Part shown: positions 1 through 8,444 of the stretch, one piece after another
Layout of the letters: every line of letters starts with the position of its first letter
Numbering within the stretch: the stretch's first letter is position 1
Assembly: GCA_009840945.1 (NCBI GenBank)
Contig: VXMU01000008.1
Location: forward strand, 1-40,352
Source of the DNA: Chloroflexota bacterium
GTDB taxonomy: Bacteria; Chloroflexota; Dehalococcoidia; UBA2979
Reading direction: 5' to 3'
DNA: 40,352 nucleotides
The notes under the pieces: generated by a model
Told to the model about the DNA's origin: nothing
The model's input: the letters and a program-made list of their open reading frames with translations, nothing else
Databases searched by the model: none
Made by a program: the position numbers and the translations under genes

Positions 1-81
1 GGTGTGACGAGCGAGCGTGCGGGAGTTCTTGATTTTGTCCAGTCCGGCCCACCAGTACCACCACCAGCCGAGGGCCCCGCG

Positions 82-729
82 ATGGCTAACAACAGGTTCG
101 CCGGGATCGTGCTCATCCTCCTCGGGGGGTGGTTCCTGCTGCCGCTCGTGAGCGACGTGGAGCTGCCGATCCGGGAGTGGTGGCCCGTGTTCCTCGTCGG
201 CATCGGCATCGCGAGCGCGTTGAGCGGCAACGTGCGAGGCGGCCTGGTGGTCATCGCCGTCGGCGTCGCGTTCCTGCTCTTCTACCTCGGTGTGCTCGGC
301 CCGGAGGTCGCTTCGTACTGGCCCGTCGCGCTCATCGTCGTCGGCGTCGCGATGCTCTTCGGGTATCGGGGCTTCGGCGCCAGGCGTGTGTCGACTCACG
401 ACGACGCGATCAACGTCGCCAGCCTCTTCTCGGAGAGCAACCGGACCGCGGCCAGCGACCGCTTTCGGGGAGGCACCGTCTCGGCCACGTTCGGCAGCGC
501 CGAGGTCGACCTCCGGAACGCCGAGGCCGCCGACGGCGCGGCCACGGTGAACGTCAGCGTGCTGTTCGGGAGCATCACGCTGCGCGTTCCGCCCGACTGG
601 GCCGTGGACGTGCGTTCGTCCGCCACCTTCGGGAGCATCGAGTCGCAGCGGTCCGAGCCCTCGGAGCCTCGGGCCACGCTGACCGTGACCGGCTCCTGCC
701 TCTTCGGCGGCATCGTCATCGCGTCCTGA
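82..729 (+). CDS. LiaF-like membrane protein (4TM plus C-terminal beta domain)
   Basis: This 215-residue protein has four hydrophobic segments at about residues 6-24, 33-49, 53-71 and 78-95. A soluble C-terminal half follows, with repeated ATFGS / VLFGS / SCLFGG turns. That arrangement is typical of the LiaF / YvqF 'cell wall-active antibiotics response' family (DUF5668-type N-terminus plus LiaF C-terminal domain). In Firmicutes, LiaF restrains a LiaRS two-component system that responds to cell-envelope stress. No LiaRS genes are beside it here, so a sensory role is inference; it may be a stand-alone envelope protein. The frame is open to position 4 with a GTG, but the ATG at 82 has GAGGG at 70-74 and begins directly before the first membrane helix, so I chose it. 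The upstream neighbour lies outside the window. Confidence 0.8.
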   Translation: MANNRFAGIVLILLGGWFLLPLVSDVELPIREWWPVFLVGIGIASALSGNVRGGLVVIAVGVAFLLFYLGVLGPEVASYWPVALIVVGVAMLFGYRGFGARRVSTHDDAINVASLFSESNRTAASDRFRGGTVSATFGSAEVDLRNAEAADGAATVNVSVLFGSITLRVPPDWAVDVRSSATFGSIESQRSEPSEPRATLTVTGSCLFGGIVIAS

Positions 730-763
730 GCCGGACCGCGGCGAGGAGGGCGCGAACGGGTTA

Positions 764-793
764 CGGACACCGCGTATCACGTTCGAATAATAT
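764..793 (+). promoter_or_regulatory. Candidate sigma70-type promoter for the membrane protein gene at 858
   Basis: An unusually AT-rich patch in otherwise GC-rich sequence contains TAATAT at 788-793. CGGACA lies 18 bp upstream at 764-769 and matches four of six bases of the -35 consensus. A transcript from here would have a leader of roughly 55-60 nt before the GGAGGG ribosome site at 845-850. Called by eye only. Confidence 0.35.
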
Positions 794-857
794 TGCGGCC
801 ATGGGCCCGCCCCAGGGGTCCGACTCCCCACCTTGAGCTACATCGGAGGGTTTCGCC

Positions 858-1589
858 ATGGCAATCGGATCAACAAGGACGGCCGGCCTCGCGCTTGCGC
901 TCGGCGTGGTACTCGCGGTGGGCGGATCGCTGTTCTTCCCCGGCGGCCCCATCGTCGACGGCGTCGACCAGACGGACTTCGACGCCGCGGTCGGGGCGCT
1001 CGCAGCCAACCCCGAGCTCGGTCACGCCACGACGCTCGTGGTGGTCCTGGGGATGATGCTGCACGCCTACGGGTTCCTCGCGCTCTTCGCGCTGGGCCGC
1101 GGCAACTCCGGGCTGATGGGGCTGGGGCTGCGCTTCGGGCTCATCCTCAGCATCTTCGCCTGGGGCATTTTCGCCATCTCGCAGGGCAAGCGGATCATGG
1201 TGATCCACCTCATGCAGCGCGCCGACTCCGCCGAGACCGCCGGCTCCCGCGAGTTCTTCGAGGCCGCCGCGCTGACCAGCCACACCGAGATGATCGGGCT
1301 GCTCGTCGGCTTCATGGTCATCTTCCCGTTCGCGACCATGCTGGTGGGGCTCGGCCTCGCGCCGCGCTTCCAGGGGATGGACGTGCTCAGGGTGGCCTGC
1401 TACGGGTTCATCGCGATCGGGGCGGTGGCGCTGGTGAACTTCGCGTGGGCCATGTTCTTCCCCGCGTCGTCGCCCGAGTCGCACCTCGTCGTCCACAACC
1501 TGCTGTCCCTGATCGGCTCCATCTGCCTGCTGATCGTCGGGATCGGGATGTACCGGGGCCGCAGCGAGCTGGTCCCGGAAGCCGCGTAG
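858..1589 (+). CDS. Unknown multi-pass membrane protein (DUF4386-like topology)
   Basis: The predicted product has 243 residues and about six hydrophobic helices, near residues 8-26, 60-80, 90-110, 150-175, 185-205 and 215-235. It lacks charged catalytic motifs. The arrangement resembles small integral membrane proteins of the DUF4386 kind, but I do not recognise a specific family and assign no function. The start is well supported: ATG at 858 follows GGAGGG (845-850) with a normal spacing. The first helix is followed by a short acidic extracytoplasmic loop. It sits between the LiaF-like gene and a phosphotriesterase-family gene on the same strand. The 25-bp gap to the next gene suggests cotranscription with it. 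Confidence 0.7.
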   Translation: MAIGSTRTAGLALALGVVLAVGGSLFFPGGPIVDGVDQTDFDAAVGALAANPELGHATTLVVVLGMMLHAYGFLALFALGRGNSGLMGLGLRFGLILSIFAWGIFAISQGKRIMVIHLMQRADSAETAGSREFFEAAALTSHTEMIGLLVGFMVIFPFATMLVGLGLAPRFQGMDVLRVACYGFIAIGAVALVNFAWAMFFPASSPESHLVVHNLLSLIGSICLLIVGIGMYRGRSELVPEAA

Positions 1590-1614
1590 GCACGCCGTAC
1601 CCGGAGGCGCCTCG

Positions 1615-2556
1615 ATGACACTCATACCGTCCGCTCGAGGCGCCCTCGATACCGCCGACCTCGGCTTCACGCTCATGCATGAGCACATCTTTCTACTCTC
1701 GCACGACCTGTACGCGAGCTACCCGCAGCTCTTCGAGCGTGCCGCCGAGGTCGACCGCGCCGTCGCGACGCTCGACGAGGCGTACGACCACGGCGTGCGC
1801 ACGGTCGTCGACCTCACCACGGTGGACCTCGGACGCGACATCGGCCTCGTCGCTGAGGTGGCGGCGCGGACGCGGATGCAGATCGTCGTCGCGACGGGCG
1901 TGCACCTGAACCCACCCGCCTACTTCCAGCGGCGCAACCCGGACCCTGTCCTCGAGCTCTACCTGCGCGACCTCAACGAGGGGATCGCCGGCACGGACGT
2001 CCGCGCGGGCGCGATCAAGATCGCGACCGAGGAGCTCACGCCGGCGAACGAGTTCCAGGTCCGCATCGCCGCCATGGCGCACCGCGCGACGGGCACTCCG
2101 CTGATGACGCACAGCAACCCCACTATCGGCTCCGGCGCCGACCAGCAGCGCGTCTTCGACGAGGAGGGTGTCGACCTCGAACGCGTCGTGATCGGCCACT
2201 CCGGCGACACGACGGACGTCGACTACCTCTCGCGGCTGATGGAGCGCGGCAGCACGATCGGCATGGACCGCTTCGGCGCGCCCATCGGCGCGAGCACCGA
2301 GGAGCGTATCGAGACCATCGCGGAACTGTGCCGGCGCGGGTACGCGGACCGCATGGTGCTGTCGCACGACACCGCGTGCCACTTCAACGGCGTCCTGCCC
2401 GAGGTCATGGAGGAGCGGATGCCGGAGTGGCACTTCCTGCTGATCACCAACCACGTGCTGCCGGAGCTGGAACGCCTCGGCGTCACCGGGGAGCAGATCG
2501 AGGCGATGATGGTGGCCAACCCGCGTCGCATCTTCGAGGCGCAGGGCGCGTACTAG
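1615..2556 (+). CDS. Phosphotriesterase-family metal-dependent hydrolase (lactonase/PTE-like)
   Basis: This 313-residue TIM-barrel amidohydrolase belongs to the phosphotriesterase (PTE/Php) family. All metal ligands expected of a binuclear PTE site are visible: H22 and H24 in the N-terminal MHEH motif, a bridging lysine K135 in AIKIATE, H166 in MTHSN, H195 in IGHSG and D252 in LSHD. Family members hydrolyse lactones, including N-acyl homoserine lactones, or organophosphate triesters; the true substrate cannot be read from sequence. There is no signal peptide, so it should be cytoplasmic, unlike the exported parathion hydrolases. The length (about 310-330 aa) is normal. It lies 25 bp after the membrane protein gene and upstream of a small membrane peptide gene. 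Confidence 0.88.
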   Translation: MTLIPSARGALDTADLGFTLMHEHIFLLSHDLYASYPQLFERAAEVDRAVATLDEAYDHGVRTVVDLTTVDLGRDIGLVAEVAARTRMQIVVATGVHLNPPAYFQRRNPDPVLELYLRDLNEGIAGTDVRAGAIKIATEELTPANEFQVRIAAMAHRATGTPLMTHSNPTIGSGADQQRVFDEEGVDLERVVIGHSGDTTDVDYLSRLMERGSTIGMDRFGAPIGASTEERIETIAELCRRGYADRMVLSHDTACHFNGVLPEVMEERMPEWHFLLITNHVLPELERLGVTGEQIEAMMVANPRRIFEAQGAY

Positions 2557-2595
2557 CGGAAGCTGCCGCCCCGGTTCGGATCGAGGAGCTCCGAC

Positions 2596-2757
2596 ATGCC
2601 TCCGTGGGAACGGCGGGCACTCAAGTACATCGCCATCGCCGTACTGATCGGGGTGGTGATCATCGTCATCGCCGAAGTCATCGGAGCATCCGACTGCTGG
2701 CGGTCGTACCATTGGCCGGCGTGGGGCGATCAGTGGTGGTGCGACGGGGACGTATGA
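2596..2757 (+). CDS. Small single-TM membrane protein (53 aa)
   Basis: A 53-codon frame starts with ATG and is preceded by GAGGAG at 2583-2588, seven bases upstream. The peptide has a positively charged N-terminus (WERRALK), one strongly hydrophobic helix at about residues 11-29, and a tryptophan- and cysteine-rich tail (residues 34-50) ending in acidic residues. That layout suggests a bitopic inner-membrane peptide with N-in topology. I recognise no family. It lies 39 bp after the phosphotriesterase gene and could be cotranscribed with it. Support comes from the ribosome site, the helix and the absence of any competing gene. A chance frame remains possible because it is short. Confidence 0.5.
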   Translation: MPPWERRALKYIAIAVLIGVVIIVIAEVIGASDCWRSYHWPAWGDQWWCDGDV

Positions 2758-2831
2758 GCCCGTAGTTCGAGCGGCTTCCCAACATCCGCGCCCGGGGAAC
2801 CCTACACGAGCGCGCGACGCTACCTCCCGTC

Positions 2832-2837
2832 TATACT
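2832..2837 (+). promoter_or_regulatory. Candidate -10 element for the ispH-hpn operon
   Basis: TATACT differs from the TATAAT consensus at one base and lies in a short AT-rich island (about 2829-2855) between the small membrane protein gene and ispH. A transcript would start near 2844, leaving a leader of about 43 nt with GGAGG at 2876-2880 before the chosen ATG. No convincing -35 hexamer is seen. Confidence 0.4.
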
Positions 2838-2886
2838 TGTATCGCAAATGCGATTCGCTCTTGCGGCTGGTCGCCGGAGGTGTGCG

Positions 2887-3819
2887 ATGGCCCGGATCGT
2901 CCGTGCAAGCGAAATGGGCTTCTGCATGGGCGTGCGCCGCGCCGTCCAGATGATGGAGGACGAGGCGACCCCGGAGCGCCCCATCTCCAGCGCCGGCGAG
3001 ATCGTCCACAACCCCCACGTCGTCGACGAGCTCGCGCGCGTGGGCGTACGCCAGCTCCCGGGCCCCGACGACGTCGACGGCGACTTCGGCGCCGTCACGG
3101 CGGACCGCGTCGGCGCGGGCCGCGTCGCGATCACCGCGCACGGCGTCGGCGAGCGGGTGCTCATCGACCTCGAACGTGCCGGGCTCGACATCGTCGACAC
3201 GACCTGCCCGGTGGTGACGCGCGCGCAGCGCTACGCCCAGAAGTTCGTGCGCGAGAACTGGCACGTGCTGATCTTCGGCGACCCCGGCCACAAGGAGGTG
3301 CGAGGCATCACCGGCTGGGGCTTCGACCCGAAGGGCCGCTCCCAGATCTCCGTGATCGAGCACGCCGACATCGACCACCTCCGGGACGTCATCGAGACGT
3401 TCCCCGGCGGCTTCCCCAACAAGATCGGCGTCATGGCGCAGACCACGCACCGCATGGACGACTTCGCCCGCTTCGTGAACAACCTGATGCTGCTCCAGCG
3501 CGACGCGAACTTCGAGATGCACGTGGTGAACACGCTCTGCCACGCCACCACCGGCCAGCAGGCGGCCGCCGCCGAACTGGCCCACGAGGTCGACGTGATG
3601 GTCGTGGTCGGCGGGCGCAAGAGCGCCAACACACGCCACCTCCGCGAGGTCTGCGAGAGCGAAGGCACCCGCACCTACCAGGTCGAGAGCGCCCACGAGC
3701 TCGAGTCCGCGTGGTTCGAGGGTGCCGGCCGCATCGGCCTGACCGCCGGCGCGTCGACGCCCAACAGCTCGATCGACGAGGTCGAAGAGCGCCTCGCCGC
3801 GCTGACGGAGGCGCACTGA
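2887..3819 (+). CDS. ispH: 4-hydroxy-3-methylbut-2-enyl diphosphate reductase
   Basis: IspH makes IPP and DMAPP from HMBPP in the last step of the MEP isoprenoid pathway, using a 4Fe-4S cluster. The 310-residue product has the three cluster cysteines in their family contexts: C13 in GFCMGVRRAV, C107 in DTTCPVV and C218 in NTLCHATTGQQ. It also has the substrate-contacting histidines in EIVHNPHVV and GHKEVRG. The frame is open 13 codons further upstream, but the ATG at 2887 has GGAGG six bases before it and starts at the usual IspH N-terminus. Squalene-forming genes hpnC, hpnD and hpnE follow on the same strand. The enzyme therefore probably supplies C5 units to a co-expressed squalene route. 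Confidence 0.95.
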   Translation: MARIVRASEMGFCMGVRRAVQMMEDEATPERPISSAGEIVHNPHVVDELARVGVRQLPGPDDVDGDFGAVTADRVGAGRVAITAHGVGERVLIDLERAGLDIVDTTCPVVTRAQRYAQKFVRENWHVLIFGDPGHKEVRGITGWGFDPKGRSQISVIEHADIDHLRDVIETFPGGFPNKIGVMAQTTHRMDDFARFVNNLMLLQRDANFEMHVVNTLCHATTGQQAAAAELAHEVDVMVVVGGRKSANTRHLREVCESEGTRTYQVESAHELESAWFEGAGRIGLTAGASTPNSSIDEVEERLAALTEAH

Positions 3820-3877
3820 CCGCCACGCCCCGCTGGGAAGTGCGCCCCATGCGCCCCCTCCGCCCGGACCGCCGGCC

Positions 3878-4774
3878 ATGACCGCGAGCACCTCGCCGGA
3901 CCTGCACGCCGCCACCCCGTCGCCCGTGTCCGTGCGCGAGGCGTACCGCGAGTGCGAGCGCTACGCGCGCCGCCACAGCGAGAACTTCTCCGTGGTGACG
4001 TTCCTGCTGCCTCGCGCGCTGCGGCGGCACTTCTTCGCCGTCTACTCCTTCTGTCGGTTCACCGACGACCTCGGCGACGAGGCCGAGGGCGACCGTCTCG
4101 CCATGCTCGACGCCTGGGAGGTCGAGCTGCGCGAAGCCGTCGCGGGGCGGCCCCGGCGCCCGCTCTTTGTCGCCCTCGCGCGGACCATCGAGGAGTGCGA
4201 GATCCCGCTCGACCCGTTCCTGCGTCTGATCGAGGCGAACCGCATCGACCAGCGTGTCTCCCGTTTCGAGACCTACGAGGACGTCCTCGGCTACTGCAGC
4301 TACTCGGCCACCCCGGTCGGGCAGATGGTGCTGGCGGTGCTCGGCCACCACGACGCGGAGCGGATCGCGCTCTCGGACCAGGTCTGCATCGGGCTGCAGG
4401 TCGCGAACTTCTGGCAGGACGTCTCGGTCGACATTCGCAAGGGGCGCGTCTACCTGCCGCAGGAGGACCTCCGGAGCTTCGGCTGCGACGACGCGCAGAT
4501 CGTCGAGGCTCGCTTCGACGAGCACTTCCGCGAGCTGATGCGCTTCCAGGTGGAGCGCGCGCGCTCCCACTTCTCCGCCGGGCAGGCGCTCGAGCCCCTG
4601 CTCGCGCGCTCGGTGCGCGCCGACATCCGGCTGTTCCGCCTCGGCGGCGAGGCGATCCTCGACGCCATCGAGGCGGCGGACTATGACACGCTCACCGCGC
4701 GCCCGCGGGTGACGGGCGCGACGAAGGCGCGGCTGCTGCTCGTGCACGGCGCGCGCGTCCTGCTCGGGCGCTGA
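3878..4774 (+). CDS. hpnC: Squalene synthase HpnC (hydroxysqualene-forming prenyltransferase family)
   Basis: This is a 298-residue member of the squalene/phytoene synthase family. In the three-gene HpnCDE route, HpnD makes presqualene diphosphate, HpnC converts it to hydroxysqualene, and HpnE reduces that to squalene. The HpnC-type N-terminus RHSENFSVVTFLLP is present (about residues 32-45). The first aspartate-rich motif is D63-D64-x-x-D67-E, and the second is N177-x-x-x-D181-x-x-x-D185 followed by KGRVYLPQEDL. These aspartates bind magnesium-diphosphate. The ATG at 3878 lies 58 bp after ispH, and the gene ends 14 bp before hpnD. The order ispH-hpnC-hpnD-hpnE supports the assignment over a phytoene synthase. 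Confidence 0.9.
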   Translation: MTASTSPDLHAATPSPVSVREAYRECERYARRHSENFSVVTFLLPRALRRHFFAVYSFCRFTDDLGDEAEGDRLAMLDAWEVELREAVAGRPRRPLFVALARTIEECEIPLDPFLRLIEANRIDQRVSRFETYEDVLGYCSYSATPVGQMVLAVLGHHDAERIALSDQVCIGLQVANFWQDVSVDIRKGRVYLPQEDLRSFGCDDAQIVEARFDEHFRELMRFQVERARSHFSAGQALEPLLARSVRADIRLFRLGGEAILDAIEAADYDTLTARPRVTGATKARLLLVHGARVLLGR

Positions 4775-4788
4775 ACGGGGGACGCGGC

Positions 4789-5709
4789 GTGGCGTTCGAC
4801 GTGCTGGCTGAGCTCGAAGCCCACGGAGGCGAGCACTACACGCCCGAGGAGGCGTACGCGTGGTGCCGCGCCTACACGAAGGACCGCGCCTCCAACTTCT
4901 ACTACGCCTTCACCATCCTCCCGGCCGCCAAGCGCAACGCCATCTACGCCGCCTACGCCTTCAGCGGCTACGTCGACGACATCGCCGACGAGCTGACCGA
5001 CCGCAGCCGGCAGGAGCACGAGATCGCGCTCGCGCGGCATCGCCTCGCCGCGTGCTACGCGGGCGAGCGGCAGGGTCCGCTCTTCGTCGCGCTCGGTGAC
5101 GCCATCGACCGCTTCGCGATCCCGCAGCCGTACTTCGAGGAGCTCATCAACGGCGTCGAGATGGACTTCACGATCGACCGCTACGAGACGTGGGCGGACC
5201 TGCAGCTCTACTGCTACCGGGTCGCCTCGATCGTGGGGCAGATCTGCGTCGCCATCTTCGGCGCTAAGCCGCACCCGCGCGCCGCCGAGTTCGCGACGAG
5301 CATGGGACTGGGGCTCCAGGTCGTGAACATCATGCGCGACGTGCGCGAAGACGCGACCCGCGGCCGCGTCTACTTCCCCGCCGACGAGCTGTCCGCGTAC
5401 GGGCTCGCCGCCGACGACATCCTCGACGGCCGCTACGACGAGCGGTTCGCCGCGATGATGGCCGCACAGGGCATGCGGGCGCGCCACTACTTCGCGCTGG
5501 GCCGCAACCTGCTGCCACTGCTCGACGTGCGCTCGCGCATGTGCGTCAACGTCCTGCAGGGCGTCTACTTCGAGCTGCTGAAGCGCATCGAGGCGCGCGA
5601 CTACGACGTGTTCTCGCAGCGCGTCGGGCTGAGCGGCCCGGAGAAGCTCTCCGCGATCGCGCGGCTGTGGCTCGGCGCGGCCCTGCTCGGGCGCGCACGC
5701 GCGGGCTGA
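4789..5709 (+). CDS. hpnD: Presqualene diphosphate synthase HpnD
   Basis: This 306-residue paralogue of the preceding gene condenses two farnesyl diphosphates to presqualene diphosphate. Its two metal-binding motifs are D63-D64-I-A-D67-E and N180-I-M-R-D184-x-x-x-D188 followed by RGRVYFPADEL. The motif RASNFYYAFTILP near residues 33-45 is typical of HpnD and of phytoene synthases. The start is a GTG at 4789 with a G-rich ribosome site at 4777-4782. Only 14 bp separate it from hpnC and 13 bp from hpnE, so the genes almost certainly share a transcript. Without the neighbouring hpnC and hpnE it could have been called phytoene synthase (CrtB). Confidence 0.9.
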   Translation: MAFDVLAELEAHGGEHYTPEEAYAWCRAYTKDRASNFYYAFTILPAAKRNAIYAAYAFSGYVDDIADELTDRSRQEHEIALARHRLAACYAGERQGPLFVALGDAIDRFAIPQPYFEELINGVEMDFTIDRYETWADLQLYCYRVASIVGQICVAIFGAKPHPRAAEFATSMGLGLQVVNIMRDVREDATRGRVYFPADELSAYGLAADDILDGRYDERFAAMMAAQGMRARHYFALGRNLLPLLDVRSRMCVNVLQGVYFELLKRIEARDYDVFSQRVGLSGPEKLSAIARLWLGAALLGRARAG

Positions 5710-5722
5710 GTCCGGCGTCGCG

Positions 5723-7057
5723 GTGCGCGTCGGCATCATCGGCGCGGGCCTCGCCGGCCTGGCGGCGGGGCTCGAACTCGCCGACCGCGGCCACGAGGTC
5801 GAGCTGCTCGAACGCCGCCCGTGGGCCGGCGGCGCCACCTACTCCTTCGCCGACGACGAGACCGGTGACGAGGTCGACAACGGCCAGCACGTCTTTATGG
5901 AGTGCACCACGGCCTACGTCGCGTTCCTCGAACGCATCGGCACACTCGGACTCACCCACCGGCAGCGCCGGCTGCACGTGCCCGTCTACGACGAGGACGG
6001 CGCGCGCTCGGACCTGGGGGCGTCGAACCTGCCGTTCGGCCTGCACCTCGCCCCCGCGCTGCTGCGCTACCGTCACCTCACGTGGCGCCAGAAGGCGCAG
6101 GTCGTCCGCGCGTTCCTCGCGCTGCGGCTCATGCGCGCGGAGGAGCGCGCCCGCCTGGACGATGTGACGTTCGAGGAGTGGCTACGCGCGCGCGGGCAGT
6201 CCGCCGACACGATCCGCGAGTTCTGGGACTTCCTGGTCATCCCGACCCTGAACTGCCGCGCGGACGAGGCGAGCGCGCGCCAGGCCCTGTTCGTGGTCGA
6301 GGAGGGGTTCCAGCGCGACCCCCGCGCGGCGGCCCTCGGCGTCTCCGGCGTCGGGCTCTCCACGCTGCACGTCGACCCCGCGGTGCGCGCGATCGAGCAG
6401 CGCGGCGGGACGCTCAGCACGCGCGCCCCGGTCGAGCGGATCGAGGTCCGCGACGGGCGGGTCGCGGCGCTCTCGCTGCGTGGCGGCGAGCAACGGTCGT
6501 TCGACGCGTACGTGAGCGCCCTCGCCCCGTGGCGGCTGCTGCGCGTGCTCCCCGACGACGTGCGCGACGAGGGCGCGTTCGCGTCGCTCGCGAGCTTCGA
6601 GCCCGCGCCGATCCTCAACGTCCACCTCTGGTTCGACCGGCCGGTCGCGGACTTCGCGTTCGCCGCGTTCATCCGCTCCGAGGTGCAATGGGTCTTCAAC
6701 CGCACCCGCGCGGGCGGCGAGGACGAGACGCGCGGGCAGCACCTCGTCGTCTCCATCAGCGCGCCGGGCGAGCTCTTCTCGCTCGGGCCGGAGGCGCTCC
6801 GTGATCGGCTGCTACTGCAACTGCACCGCGCGCTTCCCGCCACCTTCGACGCGACGCTGCTGCGCCATACCGTGGTGAAGGAGCCGGAGGCGACGTTCGT
6901 GCCCGCGCCGGGCCTGCAGCGGCCTGGGCCGCGCACGCACCTCGCGAACCTCTACCTGGCGGGCGCGTACACGGACACCGGGTGGCCGGCGACGATGGAG
7001 TCGGCCGTGCGAAGCGGGTTGGCGGCGGCGCGGGCCGTCGACGAGTCCTCAGCGTAG
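5723..7057 (+). CDS. hpnE: Hydroxysqualene dehydroxylase HpnE (FAD-dependent)
   Basis: This 444-residue flavoprotein belongs to the amine oxidase / phytoene desaturase superfamily. It would reduce hydroxysqualene to squalene and complete the HpnCDE route. The N-terminal Rossmann motif is G7-x-G9-x-x-G12 with the ribose-binding E30 in LLERRPWAGG. The C-terminal FAD-binding signature LYLAGAYTDTGWPATMESA is clear. The start is a GTG at 5723, 13 bp after hpnD. The squalene user (squalene-hopene cyclase) is not in this window. The gene ends 30 bp from the convergent MpaB-like gene, with no obvious hairpin between them. Confidence 0.9.
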   Translation: MRVGIIGAGLAGLAAGLELADRGHEVELLERRPWAGGATYSFADDETGDEVDNGQHVFMECTTAYVAFLERIGTLGLTHRQRRLHVPVYDEDGARSDLGASNLPFGLHLAPALLRYRHLTWRQKAQVVRAFLALRLMRAEERARLDDVTFEEWLRARGQSADTIREFWDFLVIPTLNCRADEASARQALFVVEEGFQRDPRAAALGVSGVGLSTLHVDPAVRAIEQRGGTLSTRAPVERIEVRDGRVAALSLRGGEQRSFDAYVSALAPWRLLRVLPDDVRDEGAFASLASFEPAPILNVHLWFDRPVADFAFAAFIRSEVQWVFNRTRAGGEDETRGQHLVVSISAPGELFSLGPEALRDRLLLQLHRALPATFDATLLRHTVVKEPEATFVPAPGLQRPGPRTHLANLYLAGAYTDTGWPATMESAVRSGLAAARAVDESSA

Positions 7058-7087
7058 CCGCGCGCACCCGTCAGCGGGGTCGGCCGC

Positions 7088-8263
7088 CTACCACCTCGTC
7101 GAGCGTTCGGCGTGGACGTGGTCGGGCAGGCCGTAGGTGATGCCTTCCTCGTCGAACTGGGAGACGCCGAAGAGCCCCGTGAACCGGGCGAAGTTGCTGT
7201 TCGCGCGGCGATTCGGGAAAAGCCTGTTCAGCAGGGTGTCGTAGCGCTTCTGCAGCCGGAACCACGGCAGGACGCCGAACGTCATGCTGTGCGGGTACAT
7301 CAGCTGGTCCGCCATCTGGTCGCCGATGAGGGCGCGGGAGACGCTGAAGACGTACTTCGCGAGGCGGCGACGCTCGCCGGGGTCCTCGATGCCCGCGACC
7401 AGCGGGGCCGAGTTGACCAGCGCGTGCGCCATCGCGACGGACTCCATGCCGGGCTCCGGTTCGCAGAGGGAGCCGATCTCGAAGATGCGGTCGGCGCCTG
7501 CCTCGTCCTGGAACAGGATCTCCTCCGGGATGCCCATCACGTAGCCGTCGTAGCGCCAGACCTGCATGAAGCTCGCGCGCTCCTCCTCGTCGAAGATCGC
7601 GCCGAGGTTCTTGAGGTGCTTCAGCAGCCGCGCCGAGAACGCCGCGATGGCGTAGCCGAGGTGCGCCGAGCTGATCGGCGTCCCCCAGGCCTCGCGGTCC
7701 CAGTCGTCGGACTCGCCGAGCAGCCGCCGGATGGCGGCGTGCACCAGCCGCAGGCGGACGGTCAGCTTCCAGCCGTCGCCCGTCCGCTCGAGACCGCCGG
7801 GGATGAACATCTCCACCATGTGGCGGTTGTTCTGCCGCAGCCGCCGCACGCCCTGGTCGCGGAGCCGCCCGGTGATGAAGAACGACTTGCTGATGTTCGT
7901 CGAGAATCCCTCGACCAGCGTCCCCCCCACCATGCCGCCGAGGACGAGCTGCGAGTTCCGGTGGAACATCCGGATGCCCGGGATGAACGCGTCAAAGTCC
8001 ACCCAGTCCGGCTCCTTCGCGACCTCGTCGAAGAACTCGCGGAGGTACCCGGGCAGGTCCCGCATGTCCACTTCGTCGTCGGCGTCCATAGCGACGTGCA
8101 GCAGGTCCCGCAGCTTATCGGGGTTGAACTCCAACAGCTTCGCCATCGTCTCGTCGGCCAACGGGTCGGCGATGGTCGTGTGTTGGAGGTAGCTGTCGGC
8201 GAGGACGGGATCGACGGCGCGGGCGCGCGGATACCCGGCCTCGTAGTCGGTGGGAATGTCCAT
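7088..8263 (-). CDS. MpaB/DUF2236-family oxygenase-like protein
   Basis: This 391-residue soluble protein resembles the DUF2236 / MpaB family, which includes the haem b rubber oxygenase Lcp. Family-like blocks are FFITGR (about 128-133), RLRLVHAAIRR (about 170-180, with H175 placed where Lcp carries its haem-ligand histidine) and DREAWGTPIS (about 189-198). The histidine assignment is my by-eye inference. No Tat or Sec signal is visible from the ATG at 8263. An open extension of 39 codons upstream is arginine- and alanine-rich and looks non-coding. Actual substrates of most family members are unknown. It converges on hpnE and lies downstream of the SulP gene on the same strand, with a 181-bp gap. 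Confidence 0.75.
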   Translation of the reverse strand: MDIPTDYEAGYPRARAVDPVLADSYLQHTTIADPLADETMAKLLEFNPDKLRDLLHVAMDADDEVDMRDLPGYLREFFDEVAKEPDWVDFDAFIPGIRMFHRNSQLVLGGMVGGTLVEGFSTNISKSFFITGRLRDQGVRRLRQNNRHMVEMFIPGGLERTGDGWKLTVRLRLVHAAIRRLLGESDDWDREAWGTPISSAHLGYAIAAFSARLLKHLKNLGAIFDEEERASFMQVWRYDGYVMGIPEEILFQDEAGADRIFEIGSLCEPEPGMESVAMAHALVNSAPLVAGIEDPGERRRLAKYVFSVSRALIGDQMADQLMYPHSMTFGVLPWFRLQKRYDTLLNRLFPNRRANSNFARFTGLFGVSQFDEEGITYGLPDHVHAERSTRW

Positions 8264-8444
8264 ACAGCCTGCTCTACGGGCGCCGCATGCGGAGCCCGGA
8301 AGCCCGCGTGCCTGCGTCCCCGTCGCTGCGGTGGGAGCGCTCGCGATACACGCCATGATACCGCGCCGCGCCCGGAACATACACAGGGAGCGAAGCTGCC
8401 CGTCGCGAGTCGCCCCGAGGCGATCCCGGATCAGCCATGGCGGC

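Noticed and set aside
1693-3915. Long antisense open frame (about 740 codons) on the minus strand
   Set aside because: It lies opposite the phosphotriesterase and ispH genes, which have complete active sites. Its product is rich in R, H, D, V and A as expected of a GC shadow, with no domain.
5723-7057. Phytoene desaturase / carotenoid cluster
   Set aside because: The HpnC-type N-terminal motif in the first synthase, plus two synthases with one FAD protein, fit the HpnCDE squalene route better. No other carotenoid gene is present.
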